Origin: Kibdelosporangium sp. MJ126-NF4
GTDB lineage: Bacteria; Actinomycetota; Actinomycetes; Mycobacteriales; Pseudonocardiaceae
Assembly: GCF_000826545.1 (NCBI RefSeq)
Contig: NZ_CDME01000010.1
Location: 124,001 to 188,000, forward strand
Length of the DNA: 64,000 nucleotides
Direction of reading: 5' to 3'
Part shown: positions 1 through 7,663 of the stretch, one piece after another
Layout: every line of letters begins with the position of its first letter
Position numbering within the stretch: the stretch's first letter is position 1
Translations under genes and position numbers: made by a program
Notes under the pieces: generated by a model
Database searches by the model: none
Told to the model about the DNA's origin: nothing
The model's input: only the letters and a program-made list of their open reading frames with translations

Positions 1-448
1 TGGTACGCAGCGACACGGGATCGTGGGCCAGCAGCCACGCGGGGATGCCGCCGAGGTCCCATTCCGCGCACACGTATGGGCCGGGACGCAACAGCACCCA
101 CATCCCCTCCTCCTGGCAGATGCGCAGGAAGGCGGCGAAATCACGGCGGTCGGTGGTGAGGTCGAAGTGGCCTTCGCGCTCTTCGAGGTAGTTCCACATC
201 AGGTACACGCCGATGGTGTTCAGGCCCATCGCCTTGGCCATCTGCACACGGTGGCGCCAGTACTCCCGGGGGATGCGCACGGGGTGCATCTCGCCGCTGC
301 GGATCTGGAACGGCTTGCCGTCGAGCAGGAACGCCGAACCGTCGGCGGCGAAGCTGAACACCCGTCCGGCAGCGTGAGCCTCGCCGGTGGCGAGCATCGC
401 GCCAAGCGGGGTCAGGAGACTGGCAGCCAGGAAACCACGTCGTTTCAT
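1..448 (-). CDS. GH35 beta-galactosidase, N-terminal part (runs off the left edge)
   Basis: Only the first 149 codons are present. The ATG at 448 opens a twin-arginine-like signal (MKRRGFLAASLL, then an Ala-rich stretch ending AHA), so the enzyme is probably exported by Tat. After it come hallmarks of the family 35 TIM barrel: RSGEMHPVRIPREYWRHR, GVYLMWNYLEEREGHFDL and RPGPYVCAEWDLGGIPAWL. The family hydrolyses terminal beta-galactosides. The catalytic acid/base and nucleophile glutamates lie beyond the window edge, so activity cannot be judged. It is divergent from the VOC gene to its right. Confidence 0.85.
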   Translation of the reverse strand, partial: MKRRGFLAASLLTPLGAMLATGEAHAAGRVFSFAADGSAFLLDGKPFQIRSGEMHPVRIPREYWRHRVQMAKAMGLNTIGVYLMWNYLEEREGHFDLTTDRRDFAAFLRICQEEGMWVLLRPGPYVCAEWDLGGIPAWLLAHDPVSLRT

Positions 449-619
449 TTCCGATGCGCTCCTCGTCCGGATCGGCAGGGTGTTCGATTTTGTGCGCAAA
501 CCTGCTCGATAGTCAAAGAAGAACAAACAGCATCGATCAAGTGTGAGCACAGCTGCGCACGGGAGTGTTGAGTTCTGTGTGGTTGACCCTGGCTCGTGTT
601 GACCGGGCAGCATGGCGGA

Positions 620-1081
620 GTGAGCTTCAACCACAGCCCAGCCCTCGTGCCCGAACTGCTCGTCACCGACATCGCCACGAGCATCGAGTTCTGGTGCGGC
701 CTCTGCGGATTCGACATCGCCTACCAGCGTGCGGACGAAGGCTTCGCCTACCTCACGCGCGAGCACGCGCACGTGATGCTCGAACAGGCGGGAATCGGGC
801 GCAACTGGATCACCGCGCCACTGGAGCGCCCACTCGGACGAGGAATCAATTTCCAGATCACAGTCACCGAACTCGATCCCATCCTCGCCTCGCTCGAGAC
901 GGCGAACCACGCGCTGTTCATGCCCCCGGAAACGAAGTGGTACCGAGTTGGTGACGAGGAGACCGGCGTCAGGCAGTTCCTCGTGACGGACCCGGACGGT
1001 TACCTGATCAGATTCCAGGAGTCACTGGGACGACGTCGCGGGTCAGGTCCGCCTCGGCCGACTCACCCCGGCCGAAGCTGA
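620..1081 (+). CDS. VOC-family (glyoxalase/bleomycin-resistance-like) protein
   Basis: 153 aa with one vicinal-oxygen-chelate module. It starts VPELLVTDIATSIEFWCG, contains an FAYLTREHAHVMLEQ strand, and ends VTDPDGYLIRFQESLG, the usual closing strand of the fold. The frame is open from 596, but GTG 620 is preferred because it puts the first beta strand near the N-terminus. A TTGACC hexamer at 583-588 could be a -35 element. The last 15 residues (Arg, Pro and Gly rich) run past the fold, as if the frame were open by chance. The family includes bleomycin-type drug-binding proteins and small metabolic enzymes; the substrate is unknown. Confidence 0.75.
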   Translation: MSFNHSPALVPELLVTDIATSIEFWCGLCGFDIAYQRADEGFAYLTREHAHVMLEQAGIGRNWITAPLERPLGRGINFQITVTELDPILASLETANHALFMPPETKWYRVGDEETGVRQFLVTDPDGYLIRFQESLGRRRGSGPPRPTHPGRS

Positions 1082-1347
1082 CGCTGTCCGGACCGAGGGG
1101 AACACCGTGGCCACCGCACTCGACCGGGGCGAACGCTGGTGGCTGCCCCGATGGGCCCGATGGCAGCCAGGCCGGGGTCCCGTCAAGGCGGAGAGTCGGT
1201 CGTGCGGATGAGGTGGTGTGCGCGGATTCCGGCTGGAAGACGGCCGACGCGCGTAAGAGCGCAAGAGCGCAGAGGTGTGCGACGCGTGCGGACATGCAGG
1301 GGGCCTGCGCGCAGGCGCAGGCGGCGTGCGCGCGAGCGCAGGGGTGC

Positions 1348-2182
1348 GGCCCGCGCGCGCATAGCGCAGGGGTGTGGTTCGTGGGGTGTCCCTCCCGTAT
1401 GGCCTGGGCGTAGCCATACCATGGCGTGTCGGGAGGTCGGCCTACGTTTCTGGCGTGCCCGGCGCGAGGCGGTACCGATCTCCCGGCACGTCGTGGTTTC
1501 CTTTGGCAGGTCATACGGGAGGGGCGCCCCGCGACCCCCACTCGACCCAGGAAGTCACGTGGGCTGAGCGAACCGGGGGGGAGATACGAAGTGTTGTGTC
1601 CCCCTCTTGGAGGCCTGCCGTCCGACGAGGACACGCAGTTCAAGCCACAAGCCAACTCGAGCATCGGGAACAAGCCCGACACAGCGGGCATCACAGGCTC
1701 GTCCCCGGGGCGGGCCTTCGGCGATGGCCGCACACACGGCGGCAGCGGCAGCCACGCGGCGGCAGTCACTGGGATGTCCGCAGCCATGCGGCGACTGCAC
1801 ACACATGTCGGCTGCAGACACGAGATGGCCGCAGACACGAGATGGCCGCAGACACGAGATGGCCGCGCTCACGTGTCCGCCGGGGAAAGAGAAAGAAGTC
1901 CTCGCCGGACGGCAGGCCTCCGAGAGGGAAACCAACCCGTGGTCTGTCCACCCGGTTGGCTGTGCTCACGTGATTTCCCGGGTCCAGTGGTAGAGAGGCG
2001 TGGTCGGTTCCCTCCCGTATGTCCTGCCGGAGGAAACCACGGCGTGCCGGGAGGTCGGTATCGCCTGCGCTGTGGGTTGGGTTGCGTAGGCCGACCTCCC
2101 GACACGCCGTGGTATGGCTGCGCCCAGGCCATACGGGAGGAAACCAACCACGAACCCCACCCATGCGCTTACGCGCAAGGCC
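1348..2182. repeat. Large imperfect inverted repeat filling the gene-free region upstream of valS
   Basis: The 1.26 kb between the VOC gene and valS (1082-2344) has no convincing gene. Its main feature is an imperfect palindrome: the left arm (about 1348-1631) matches the reverse complement of the right arm (about 1899-2182) over most of its length. Weaker matching continues outward, for example CCGTCAAGG near 1180 against its complement near 2210. Each arm holds two smaller hairpin-like units bounded by CTCCCG and CGGGAG: 1392-1435, 1480-1521, 2012-2053 and 2096-2139. Outer units are 44 bp and inner units 42 bp. The spacer carries a tandem repeat. Long open frames here are by-products of high GC. 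It may be a decayed mobile element, a nested array of palindromic repeats, or a structured leader of valS. Confidence 0.8.
1814..1864. repeat. Three exact 17-bp tandem repeats in the palindrome spacer
   Basis: GCAGACACGAGATGGCC is repeated three times head to tail with no gap (1814-1830, 1831-1847, 1848-1864). Related AC-rich pieces precede it. The copies are identical, which suggests recent slippage. There are no spacers, so it is not CRISPR-like. Confidence 0.9.
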
Positions 2183-2344
2183 TCATGCGCTTGCGCGCAC
2201 AGCCCGACCTTGACGGAATCCTGGGCAGCCAGGGCTGGCGGTGTTGGTTGCGGAAAACCCGGTCCGTTATCCGGACCTTGGCGGCTAACCTGGTGGTTCA
2301 TCGCGAGTGGGCGAGCAACCAACCGGAAATGGGTGGCGCAGCGG

Positions 2345-4837
2345 ATGAGTGTCCCAGATCGACCGTCGTTGGACGGTCTGGCCGAGAAATGGGCGGCACA
2401 GTGGGAAGCGAAGGGGCTGTACAGGTTCAGCGCCCCGGGCGACCGCGCCGCCGTATTCTCGATTGACACGCCGCCGCCGACGGTCAGTGGATCGCTGCAC
2501 GTCGGGCACGTGTTCTCCTACACCCACACCGACATCATCGCCCGCTATCAGCGGATGCGCGGCAAGCACGTGTTCTACCCGATGGGCTGGGACGACAACG
2601 GCCTGCCCACCGAACGACGCGTGCAGAACTACTTCGGCGTCCGGTGTGACCCGTCGCTGCCGTACGACCCGGGTTTTCAGGCTCCGGAGCCCGGCACCAA
2701 GAAGGTCGTGGACATCTCGCGACGCAACTTCGTCGAACTGTGCGAGCGGCTCACGGTCGAGGACGAGAAGGCGTTCGAGGACCTGTGGCGTCAGCTTGGG
2801 CTGTCGGTTGACTGGACGCGGACCTACACGACGATCGGGCGGCGTTCGCAGCGCGTGTCCCAGCGTGCGTTCCTGCGTCAGCTGCAGGCGGGCGAGGCGT
2901 ACCAGTCCGAGGCTCCGACGTTGTGGGACGTCGGTTTCCGCACCGCTGTCGCCCAGGCCGAACTGGAGGACCGTGAGCACGCCGGCGCGTGGCATCGCAT
3001 CGCGTTCCACGGCCCGGCGGGGGAGCGGGTCCACATCGAGACCACGCGGCCGGAACTGTTGCCCGCGTGCGTCGCGCTGATCGCGCATCCGGACGACGAG
3101 CGCTACCAGCACCTGTTCGGCAAGACTGTCGTGTCACCCGTGTTCGGGATGGCGGTTCCCGTTCTGGCGCATGAGGCCGCGGAGCAGGAGCGCGGCGCGG
3201 GCATCGCGATGTGTTGCACGTTCGGCGATCTGACCGACGTGCGCTGGTGGCGTGAGCTGAAACTGCCCACCCGCACGGTGATCGGCCGCGACGGCCGCAT
3301 CCTGCCCGACGGCCCGGACGGCATCAACCGCGAGGCCTATGAGCAGATCGTCGGCGCGACCGTGCACACCGCGCGGGAACGGGTCGTGGACATGCTGCGG
3401 GAATCGGGCGATCTCGACGGCGAACCGCGCAAGGTTGTCCGGCCGGTGAAGTTCTACGAGAAAGGCGACAAGCCGCTGGAGATCGTGTCCAGCAAGCAGT
3501 GGTTCATCCGGTCGGTCGCGCACCAGGACGTGTTGCTGCGCCGAGGCGAGGAACTGCAATGGCACCCCGCGCACCTGAAGGTCCGCTACGACGACTGGGT
3601 CCGCGGCCTCAACGGCGACTGGCTCATCTCGCGCCAGCGCTACTTCGGCGTGCCGTTCCCGGTCTGGTACGCCGTCGACGCGAACGGCGAACCGGGCGAG
3701 CTGATCCTGCCCGGTGAGGACGCGCTGCCCGTCGACCCGTCCACCGACGTGCCTGACGGGTACACCGCCGACCAGCGTGGGAAGCCCGGTGGGTTCGTCG
3801 GCGAGACCGACGTGATGGACACGTGGGCCACGTCGTCGCTCAGCCCGCAGATCGTGTGCGGCTGGGAGGAGGACCCGGACCTGTACGCCCAGACCTACCC
3901 GATGGACCTGCGCCCGCAGGCCCACGACATCATCCGAACCTGGCTGTTCTCCACGGTCCTGCGAGCCGAGTTGGACTCGCACACGTTGCCCTGGCGGCAC
4001 ACCGCGCTGTCCGGCTGGATCCTCGACCCGGACCGCAAGAAGATGAGCAAGTCCAAGGGCAACGTGGTCACCCCGCTCGACCTGCTGATCCAGTACAGCC
4101 CGGACGCGGTCCGCTACTGGGCCGCCTGCGGCAGGCCGGGCACCGACACCGCGTTCGAACAGGGCCAGATGAAGATCGGCAGGCGGCTGGCGACGAAACT
4201 GCTCAACGCGGCCAAGTTCGTCATCGGGTTCCCGCCGCCCGACGCGGACGCGAGCGTCACCGACCCGCTCGACCTGGCCATGCTCGCCGACCTGGACGAC
4301 GTCGTGCGGCAGGCGACCGCCGCGTTGGAGGCGTTCGAGTACACGACCGCGCTGGAGCGGACCGAACGGTTCTTCTGGGTGTTCTGCGACGACTACCTGG
4401 AACTGGTCAAGCAGCGCGCGTACGGCGATGTCAGCGAAGGCAGCGCGCAGTCCGCGCGGCTGGCGTTGCGCACGGCCCTGGATACAGTCCAGCGGCTGCT
4501 CGCGCCGTTCCTGCCGTACAGCACGGAGGAGGCATGGTCGTGGTGGCACGAGGACTCTGTGCACACCGCCCCCTGGCCCACTCCACGCGGTACCAAGGCT
4601 GACGGAGCCGCGCTCAGCCTGGCCAGTGCGGTGATCATGGCGGTGCGCAAGGAGAAATCCGCCGCGAAGCTGTCCATGCGCGCCGAGGTCGACGCGGTCC
4701 GCGTGCACGCCCCGGCCGGGCAGGTCGACCTGGTCGCGTCGATCGGCCCCGACCTCCGGGCCGCGGGCAACATCGCCGCGCTCGACGTCGTGCCCGCGGA
4801 CGAACTGCGGGTGGAAGTCACCCTAAACGGGCTGTGA
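2345..4837 (+). CDS. valS: Valyl-tRNA synthetase
   Basis: 830 aa class Ia synthetase that charges tRNA-Val. The signature motifs are plain: HVGH in PPPTVSGSLHVGHVFSYTHT near residue 50, and KMSKSKGNVV in the second half, after the large CP1/editing insert. PMGWDDNGLPTERRVQN matches the ValRS form that lacks a long C-terminal coiled coil; this protein is slightly shorter than typical bacterial ValRS. The frame is open far upstream into the repeat region, but ATG 2345 (MSVPDRPSLDGLAEKW) is where homology-like sequence begins. Its stop overlaps the convergent EI24 gene by 15 bp. Whether it is the only ValRS of the genome or a second copy cannot be told here. Confidence 0.95.
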   Translation: MSVPDRPSLDGLAEKWAAQWEAKGLYRFSAPGDRAAVFSIDTPPPTVSGSLHVGHVFSYTHTDIIARYQRMRGKHVFYPMGWDDNGLPTERRVQNYFGVRCDPSLPYDPGFQAPEPGTKKVVDISRRNFVELCERLTVEDEKAFEDLWRQLGLSVDWTRTYTTIGRRSQRVSQRAFLRQLQAGEAYQSEAPTLWDVGFRTAVAQAELEDREHAGAWHRIAFHGPAGERVHIETTRPELLPACVALIAHPDDERYQHLFGKTVVSPVFGMAVPVLAHEAAEQERGAGIAMCCTFGDLTDVRWWRELKLPTRTVIGRDGRILPDGPDGINREAYEQIVGATVHTARERVVDMLRESGDLDGEPRKVVRPVKFYEKGDKPLEIVSSKQWFIRSVAHQDVLLRRGEELQWHPAHLKVRYDDWVRGLNGDWLISRQRYFGVPFPVWYAVDANGEPGELILPGEDALPVDPSTDVPDGYTADQRGKPGGFVGETDVMDTWATSSLSPQIVCGWEEDPDLYAQTYPMDLRPQAHDIIRTWLFSTVLRAELDSHTLPWRHTALSGWILDPDRKKMSKSKGNVVTPLDLLIQYSPDAVRYWAACGRPGTDTAFEQGQMKIGRRLATKLLNAAKFVIGFPPPDADASVTDPLDLAMLADLDDVVRQATAALEAFEYTTALERTERFFWVFCDDYLELVKQRAYGDVSEGSAQSARLALRTALDTVQRLLAPFLPYSTEEAWSWWHEDSVHTAPWPTPRGTKADGAALSLASAVIMAVRKEKSAAKLSMRAEVDAVRVHAPAGQVDLVASIGPDLRAAGNIAALDVVPADELRVEVTLNGL

Positions 4838-5581
4838 CGTCCGGGAGTCCTGCAGGACCTCGCGGGCGACGAGGACACCGCCGACGAAGGCGACCGGCAT
4901 CACGATGATCGCCGCGAGCGGGATGGCGCACAGCAACGACGCAGGCACGCCGAGGCCCAGCATGAGCCCACGACGCTTACGCACATGGGCCCGGCGCTGC
5001 CGCAGCCCCATCCCGCGCCGGTAGAACGGCACCGCCACCAGTTCCAGCGCCAGGAACCACGCGCTGACCAGCGCCAGCAGCACCGGGACGACGAACTGCC
5101 CCGCGATCGGGATGAACCCGGCGACGAACAGCGGGATCGCGTACATCAGCGACCACAGGACGAGGATGAGCCCGTCGCGGATGCCCATGCCCAGCAGTCG
5201 CCACCACGGCAGGTCCACCGCGCCTGCCACGCCGCCGAGGTCGTCCTCGACCTGCTCGGCGATGTACTCGTAGAACGGCGCGCCGATGGCCAGTGTCAGC
5301 GCGGAGAACACGATCAGCCCGATCGCCACCGACGCGGCGAACAGCACCACACCGGCGGCGACCCGGATCGTCGTGCGCCAGGTCTCCGACCAGGTGTCGG
5401 CGAACGGCGTGACCCAGGCCGCGAGATCGCCGATCCACACCACCAGCGCGATCATCCCGCCGAGCAGCAACAGCGTCGTCAGCACCGCGGGAATCGCGCC
5501 GAGCAGCAGGAGCTTCGGCCGCCGCAGCAGGATGCCCAGCCCCTGGCCGAACATCCCCATCCCCTTGAAGAAGTCACGCAC
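4823..5581 (-). CDS. EI24/CysZ-like membrane protein
   Basis: 252 aa, almost all hydrophobic, with about six membrane segments (strong ones near residues 20-50, 75-100, 130-155, 160-185 and 210-240). The APFYEYIAEQVEDDLGG loop and the overall pattern match the EI24 domain family, which includes the sulfate transporter CysZ. In actinomycetes this gene is widespread and usually of unknown role. The C-terminal tail is short and basic. Its 3' end overlaps valS convergently, with no room for a separate terminator. Confidence 0.8.
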   Translation of the reverse strand: MRDFFKGMGMFGQGLGILLRRPKLLLLGAIPAVLTTLLLLGGMIALVVWIGDLAAWVTPFADTWSETWRTTIRVAAGVVLFAASVAIGLIVFSALTLAIGAPFYEYIAEQVEDDLGGVAGAVDLPWWRLLGMGIRDGLILVLWSLMYAIPLFVAGFIPIAGQFVVPVLLALVSAWFLALELVAVPFYRRGMGLRQRRAHVRKRRGLMLGLGVPASLLCAIPLAAIIVMPVAFVGGVLVAREVLQDSRTSQPV

Positions 5582-5650
5582 CGCGTATTTCTACCAGTGC
5601 TGAGCCCGGCTGATCCGGGCGGATCGGGCGTACAGGACATCTGCGGACTT

Positions 5651-5697
5651 GTCAGGATCGCGTCAACGCGGCCGACCGGTGTGTCAAAACGCCGTCA
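5651..5697 (+). promoter_or_regulatory. GTCA direct repeats upstream of the KdpE-like gene
   Basis: GTCA occurs at 5651, 5662, 5683 and 5694, giving spacings of 11, 21 and 11 bp. OmpR/KdpE-family regulators typically bind direct repeats 11 bp apart on one helix face. A matching set lies upstream of the potassium transporter operon (7171-7207). Autoregulation by the adjacent regulator is inferred. Confidence 0.5.
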
Positions 5698-6419
5698 GGC
5701 CTGTTCAGATCGGTGAACCGGCGGGGCATTCTGCGGCTATCGGCAAGATCCTTGTGGTAGACGACGATCCGCAGATCGCACGCGCGTTGCGGATCAACCT
5801 CGCGACGCGCGGATACGACGTGGCGACCGCGCACGACGGCGCGGGCGCGTTGCGTGAGGCGGCTGGCGGCAAGCTGGACCTGATCCTGTTGGACCTGTGC
5901 CTGCCCGACATCGACGGCATCGAGGTGATCGCCACGTTGCGCGGCTGGAGCCGGACACCCGTGCTCGTGCTGTCGGCACGCAGAGACGAACCGAGCAAGG
6001 TCGCCGCGCTGGACGCGGGCGCCGACGACTACGTCACCAAGCCCTTCGGGATGGACGAACTGCTCGCCAGGGTCCGCGCGGCGACCCGGCGCTCGGCCAC
6101 CGCCGCCGCATTGGCCCAGCAGGCGCTCGTGGACACCGGGACGTTCACAGTGGACCTCGTCGCGAAGCGGATCTGGCGTGACAGCGTGGAACTGCACCTC
6201 ACCCCGACCGAGTGGGGTGTGCTGGACCTGCTGGCCCGCAACCGGGGCAGGCTGGTCAGCCAGCGGCAGCTGCTCGACGAGATCTGGGGACCCGGCCACC
6301 AGGCGGACGGGCACTACCTTCGCGTCTATATCGGACAGCTGCGGCGCAAGCTGGAACCCGAGCCGGGCAAACCCCGGCACCTGATCACCGAGCCGGGCAT
6401 GGGCTACCGCCTGACCTGA
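5679..6419 (+). CDS. KdpE-like OmpR-family response regulator (orphan)
   Basis: Receiver domain with the acidic DDD pocket, phospho-acceptor Asp in LILLDLCLPDIDG, Thr/Ser in VLVLSARRDE and Lys in YVTKPFG, followed by a winged-helix domain (LHLTPTEWGVLDLL ... YLRVYIGQLRRKLE). The sequence is closest to KdpE, the regulator of potassium uptake. No sensor kinase gene is adjacent. The start is uncertain: GTG 5679 is a canonical codon, but it lies inside the GTCA repeats and adds about 20 unlikely residues. The domain seems to begin at 5739, where the codon is ATC, and the next canonical codon (GTG 5754) would cut into the first beta strand. It converges on phoU, with palindromic repeats between them. 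Confidence 0.85.
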   Translation: MCQNAVRPVQIGEPAGHSAAIGKILVVDDDPQIARALRINLATRGYDVATAHDGAGALREAAGGKLDLILLDLCLPDIDGIEVIATLRGWSRTPVLVLSARRDEPSKVAALDAGADDYVTKPFGMDELLARVRAATRRSATAAALAQQALVDTGTFTVDLVAKRIWRDSVELHLTPTEWGVLDLLARNRGRLVSQRQLLDEIWGPGHQADGHYLRVYIGQLRRKLEPEPGKPRHLITEPGMGYRLT

Positions 6420-6441
6420 CAGCTCGCTCGCGCTGACACCC

Positions 6442-6495
6442 GCAACCAATGTGGCCTTCGGTGCACTGGCTGCAACCAAGGCGGCCTTCGTTGCA
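6442..6495. repeat. Two palindromic GCAACCAAGG-type repeats between convergent genes
   Basis: Two related near-palindromes lie head to tail: 6442-6464 (GCAACCAATGTGG, then CCTTCGGTGC) and 6471-6495 (TGCAACCAAGGCGG, then CCTTCGTTGCA). Each can fold into a hairpin. They fill the gap between the convergent regulator and phoU genes and could end transcription from both sides. The same two units recur at 30015-30069. Confidence 0.75.
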
Positions 6496-6501
6496 TCCCG
6501 C

Positions 6502-7146
6502 CTAGCTTGCCATCACGCCGGTCTCCACGAACATGGCCCTGCGCATGATGGACAACGCGTGGTCGCCGAACCGCTCGTAACACTGGCTCAGCCGGACCGC
6601 GTCCACCGCGGCACCGACACCGTAGGACCAGTCCTGGTACTCCAGAACGGCGAACAACGACCGGTGCAGGTCGTTCAGCTCCTCGTCGGCTTCTCTGACG
6701 GCGTCGCTGAGACCGATGGTGCGGGTGCGCAGCGCGTGTGCCGTGTCGCGGGCGAGACCGATCGCGATGTCACCCATATGCGCGAAGCGGGGCCGCAACA
6801 CCGGCGGCAGCACTTCCCGTGGATGGCGCCTGCGGACCGTCTCGGCGACGTGCTGGGCGAGATCTCCCATCCGCTCAAGGCTTTCCGCCGAATGCAGCGC
6901 GGCGATCACCAGCCGCAGATCACCGGCGACCGGTGCCTGCAACGCCAGCAGCAGGTGCGCGTCCGACTCGCACGCCGAGCGCGCCATGTCCACGACCCGG
7001 TCGTCGGCGATGACACGCTCGGCCAGATCGAGGTCGGCGGTCAGCAACGCGGTGGTCGCGTCACGCATCGCCGCCGCGGCGAGGTCGCTCATGTTCACCA
7101 GCGCCGCCACGAGATCGTCCAGACGGCTGCGGAAAGTGTCGCGCAT
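6502..7146 (-). CDS. phoU: PhoU-like phosphate/ion signalling protein
   Basis: 214 aa, all-helical, made of two PhoU repeats. The typical metal-binding motifs are visible: ESLERMGDLAQHVAE in the first half and SQCYERFGDHALSIMRR in the second. PhoU proteins damp phosphate uptake through the Pst system and PhoR kinases; some are tied to other ion transporters. Here no pst or phoR gene is near. It sits between the KdpE-like regulator and the KimA-like transporter, so a role in potassium control is possible but only inferred. It is divergent from the gene at 7250, sharing a 103-bp promoter region. Confidence 0.85.
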   Translation of the reverse strand: MRDTFRSRLDDLVAALVNMSDLAAAAMRDATTALLTADLDLAERVIADDRVVDMARSACESDAHLLLALQAPVAGDLRLVIAALHSAESLERMGDLAQHVAETVRRRHPREVLPPVLRPRFAHMGDIAIGLARDTAHALRTRTIGLSDAVREADEELNDLHRSLFAVLEYQDWSYGVGAAVDAVRLSQCYERFGDHALSIMRRAMFVETGVMAS

Positions 7147-7170
7147 CCGTCCACCCTAAGGCCGGTTCTC

Positions 7171-7207
7171 GTCAATTTCGGCCGGATCCGGCGTCAAGGT
7201 CCCGTCA
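7171..7207 (+). promoter_or_regulatory. GTCA direct repeats upstream of the transporter operon
   Basis: GTCA occurs at 7171, 7193 and 7204 (spacings 22 and 11 bp), the same architecture as upstream of the KdpE-like gene. The site lies 43-79 bp before the ATG of the transporter operon and also faces divergent phoU. It is a candidate binding site for the KdpE-like regulator. Confidence 0.5.
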
Positions 7208-7249
7208 AGCAATGGTTTCCCCGAGCCTCCGGCGCGATGTACTGGAGCC

Positions 7250-7663
7250 ATGAGCACGACTGTCAGGCGATGGCCCAGAGTCGGCGCACTTTATGGCGCC
7301 GGGCTCGGCTTCGCAGGTGGAATCGTCGCGACCATCGCATCGGCGGTGGGCGGCCTGGTTGATCCGTTGAGCGCGCCCGTGCTCGCGGTCGCGGTTGTGT
7401 CGGCCGTGACCACAGTGGCCGGTGCGTTGCTGGCCGGGCTGCACAGCTGGTTGCTCTACGCGAGCTTCATCCTCGGGCATGGCGGTGAACTCGCCCTGTC
7501 AGGGCCCAGCGTCCACGCGGCGGTCGTGCTCGCGGGCACCGCGGTGATCGCGACCGCCGTCGGTGCCGCCATCCGGTGGATCCAGCAGCCCGCGCTCGCC
7601 GCGGTCCCGCAGCCGCGTGCCGCGGCCGACAACGTCACCGGATCCGCGCTGGTGAGTCGGTGA
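7250..7663 (+). CDS. Small membrane protein of unknown function
   Basis: 137 aa with about three membrane segments (residues 12-35, 42-72 and 85-108) and a Pro/Ala-rich cytoplasmic tail. I do not recognise a family. Its TGA overlaps the GTG of the permease gene by 4 bp (GTGA), so the two are translationally coupled. The protein may be an accessory to that transporter. The start ATG 7250 follows a GGAG element. Confidence 0.65.
   Translation: MSTTVRRWPRVGALYGAGLGFAGGIVATIASAVGGLVDPLSAPVLAVAVVSAVTTVAGALLAGLHSWLLYASFILGHGGELALSGPSVHAAVVLAGTAVIATAVGAAIRWIQQPALAAVPQPRAAADNVTGSALVSR

Noticed and set aside
1814..1864. Tandem 17-bp repeats as a CRISPR array
   Set aside because: The copies are directly adjacent with no spacers and no cas gene is near.
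1400..2344. T-box riboswitch upstream of valS
   Set aside because: GGTACCG and GGTATCG strings occur, but in the wrong orientation or context, and no stem-I or antiterminator pattern was seen.
1008..2466. Several long overlapping open frames on both strands, up to 346 codons
   Set aside because: They lie in the GC-rich inverted-repeat region, are rich in Arg, Pro, Gly and Ala, match no fold and lack good ribosome sites.
3134..4708. 524-codon open frame antisense to valS
   Set aside because: It is a codon-bias shadow: low-complexity Arg/Val/Gly/His protein opposite a clear ValRS.
7147..7249. c-di-AMP (ydaO-type) riboswitch before the KimA-like operon
   Set aside because: The 103-bp gap is too short and lacks the conserved riboswitch helices; only the GTCA repeats stand out.
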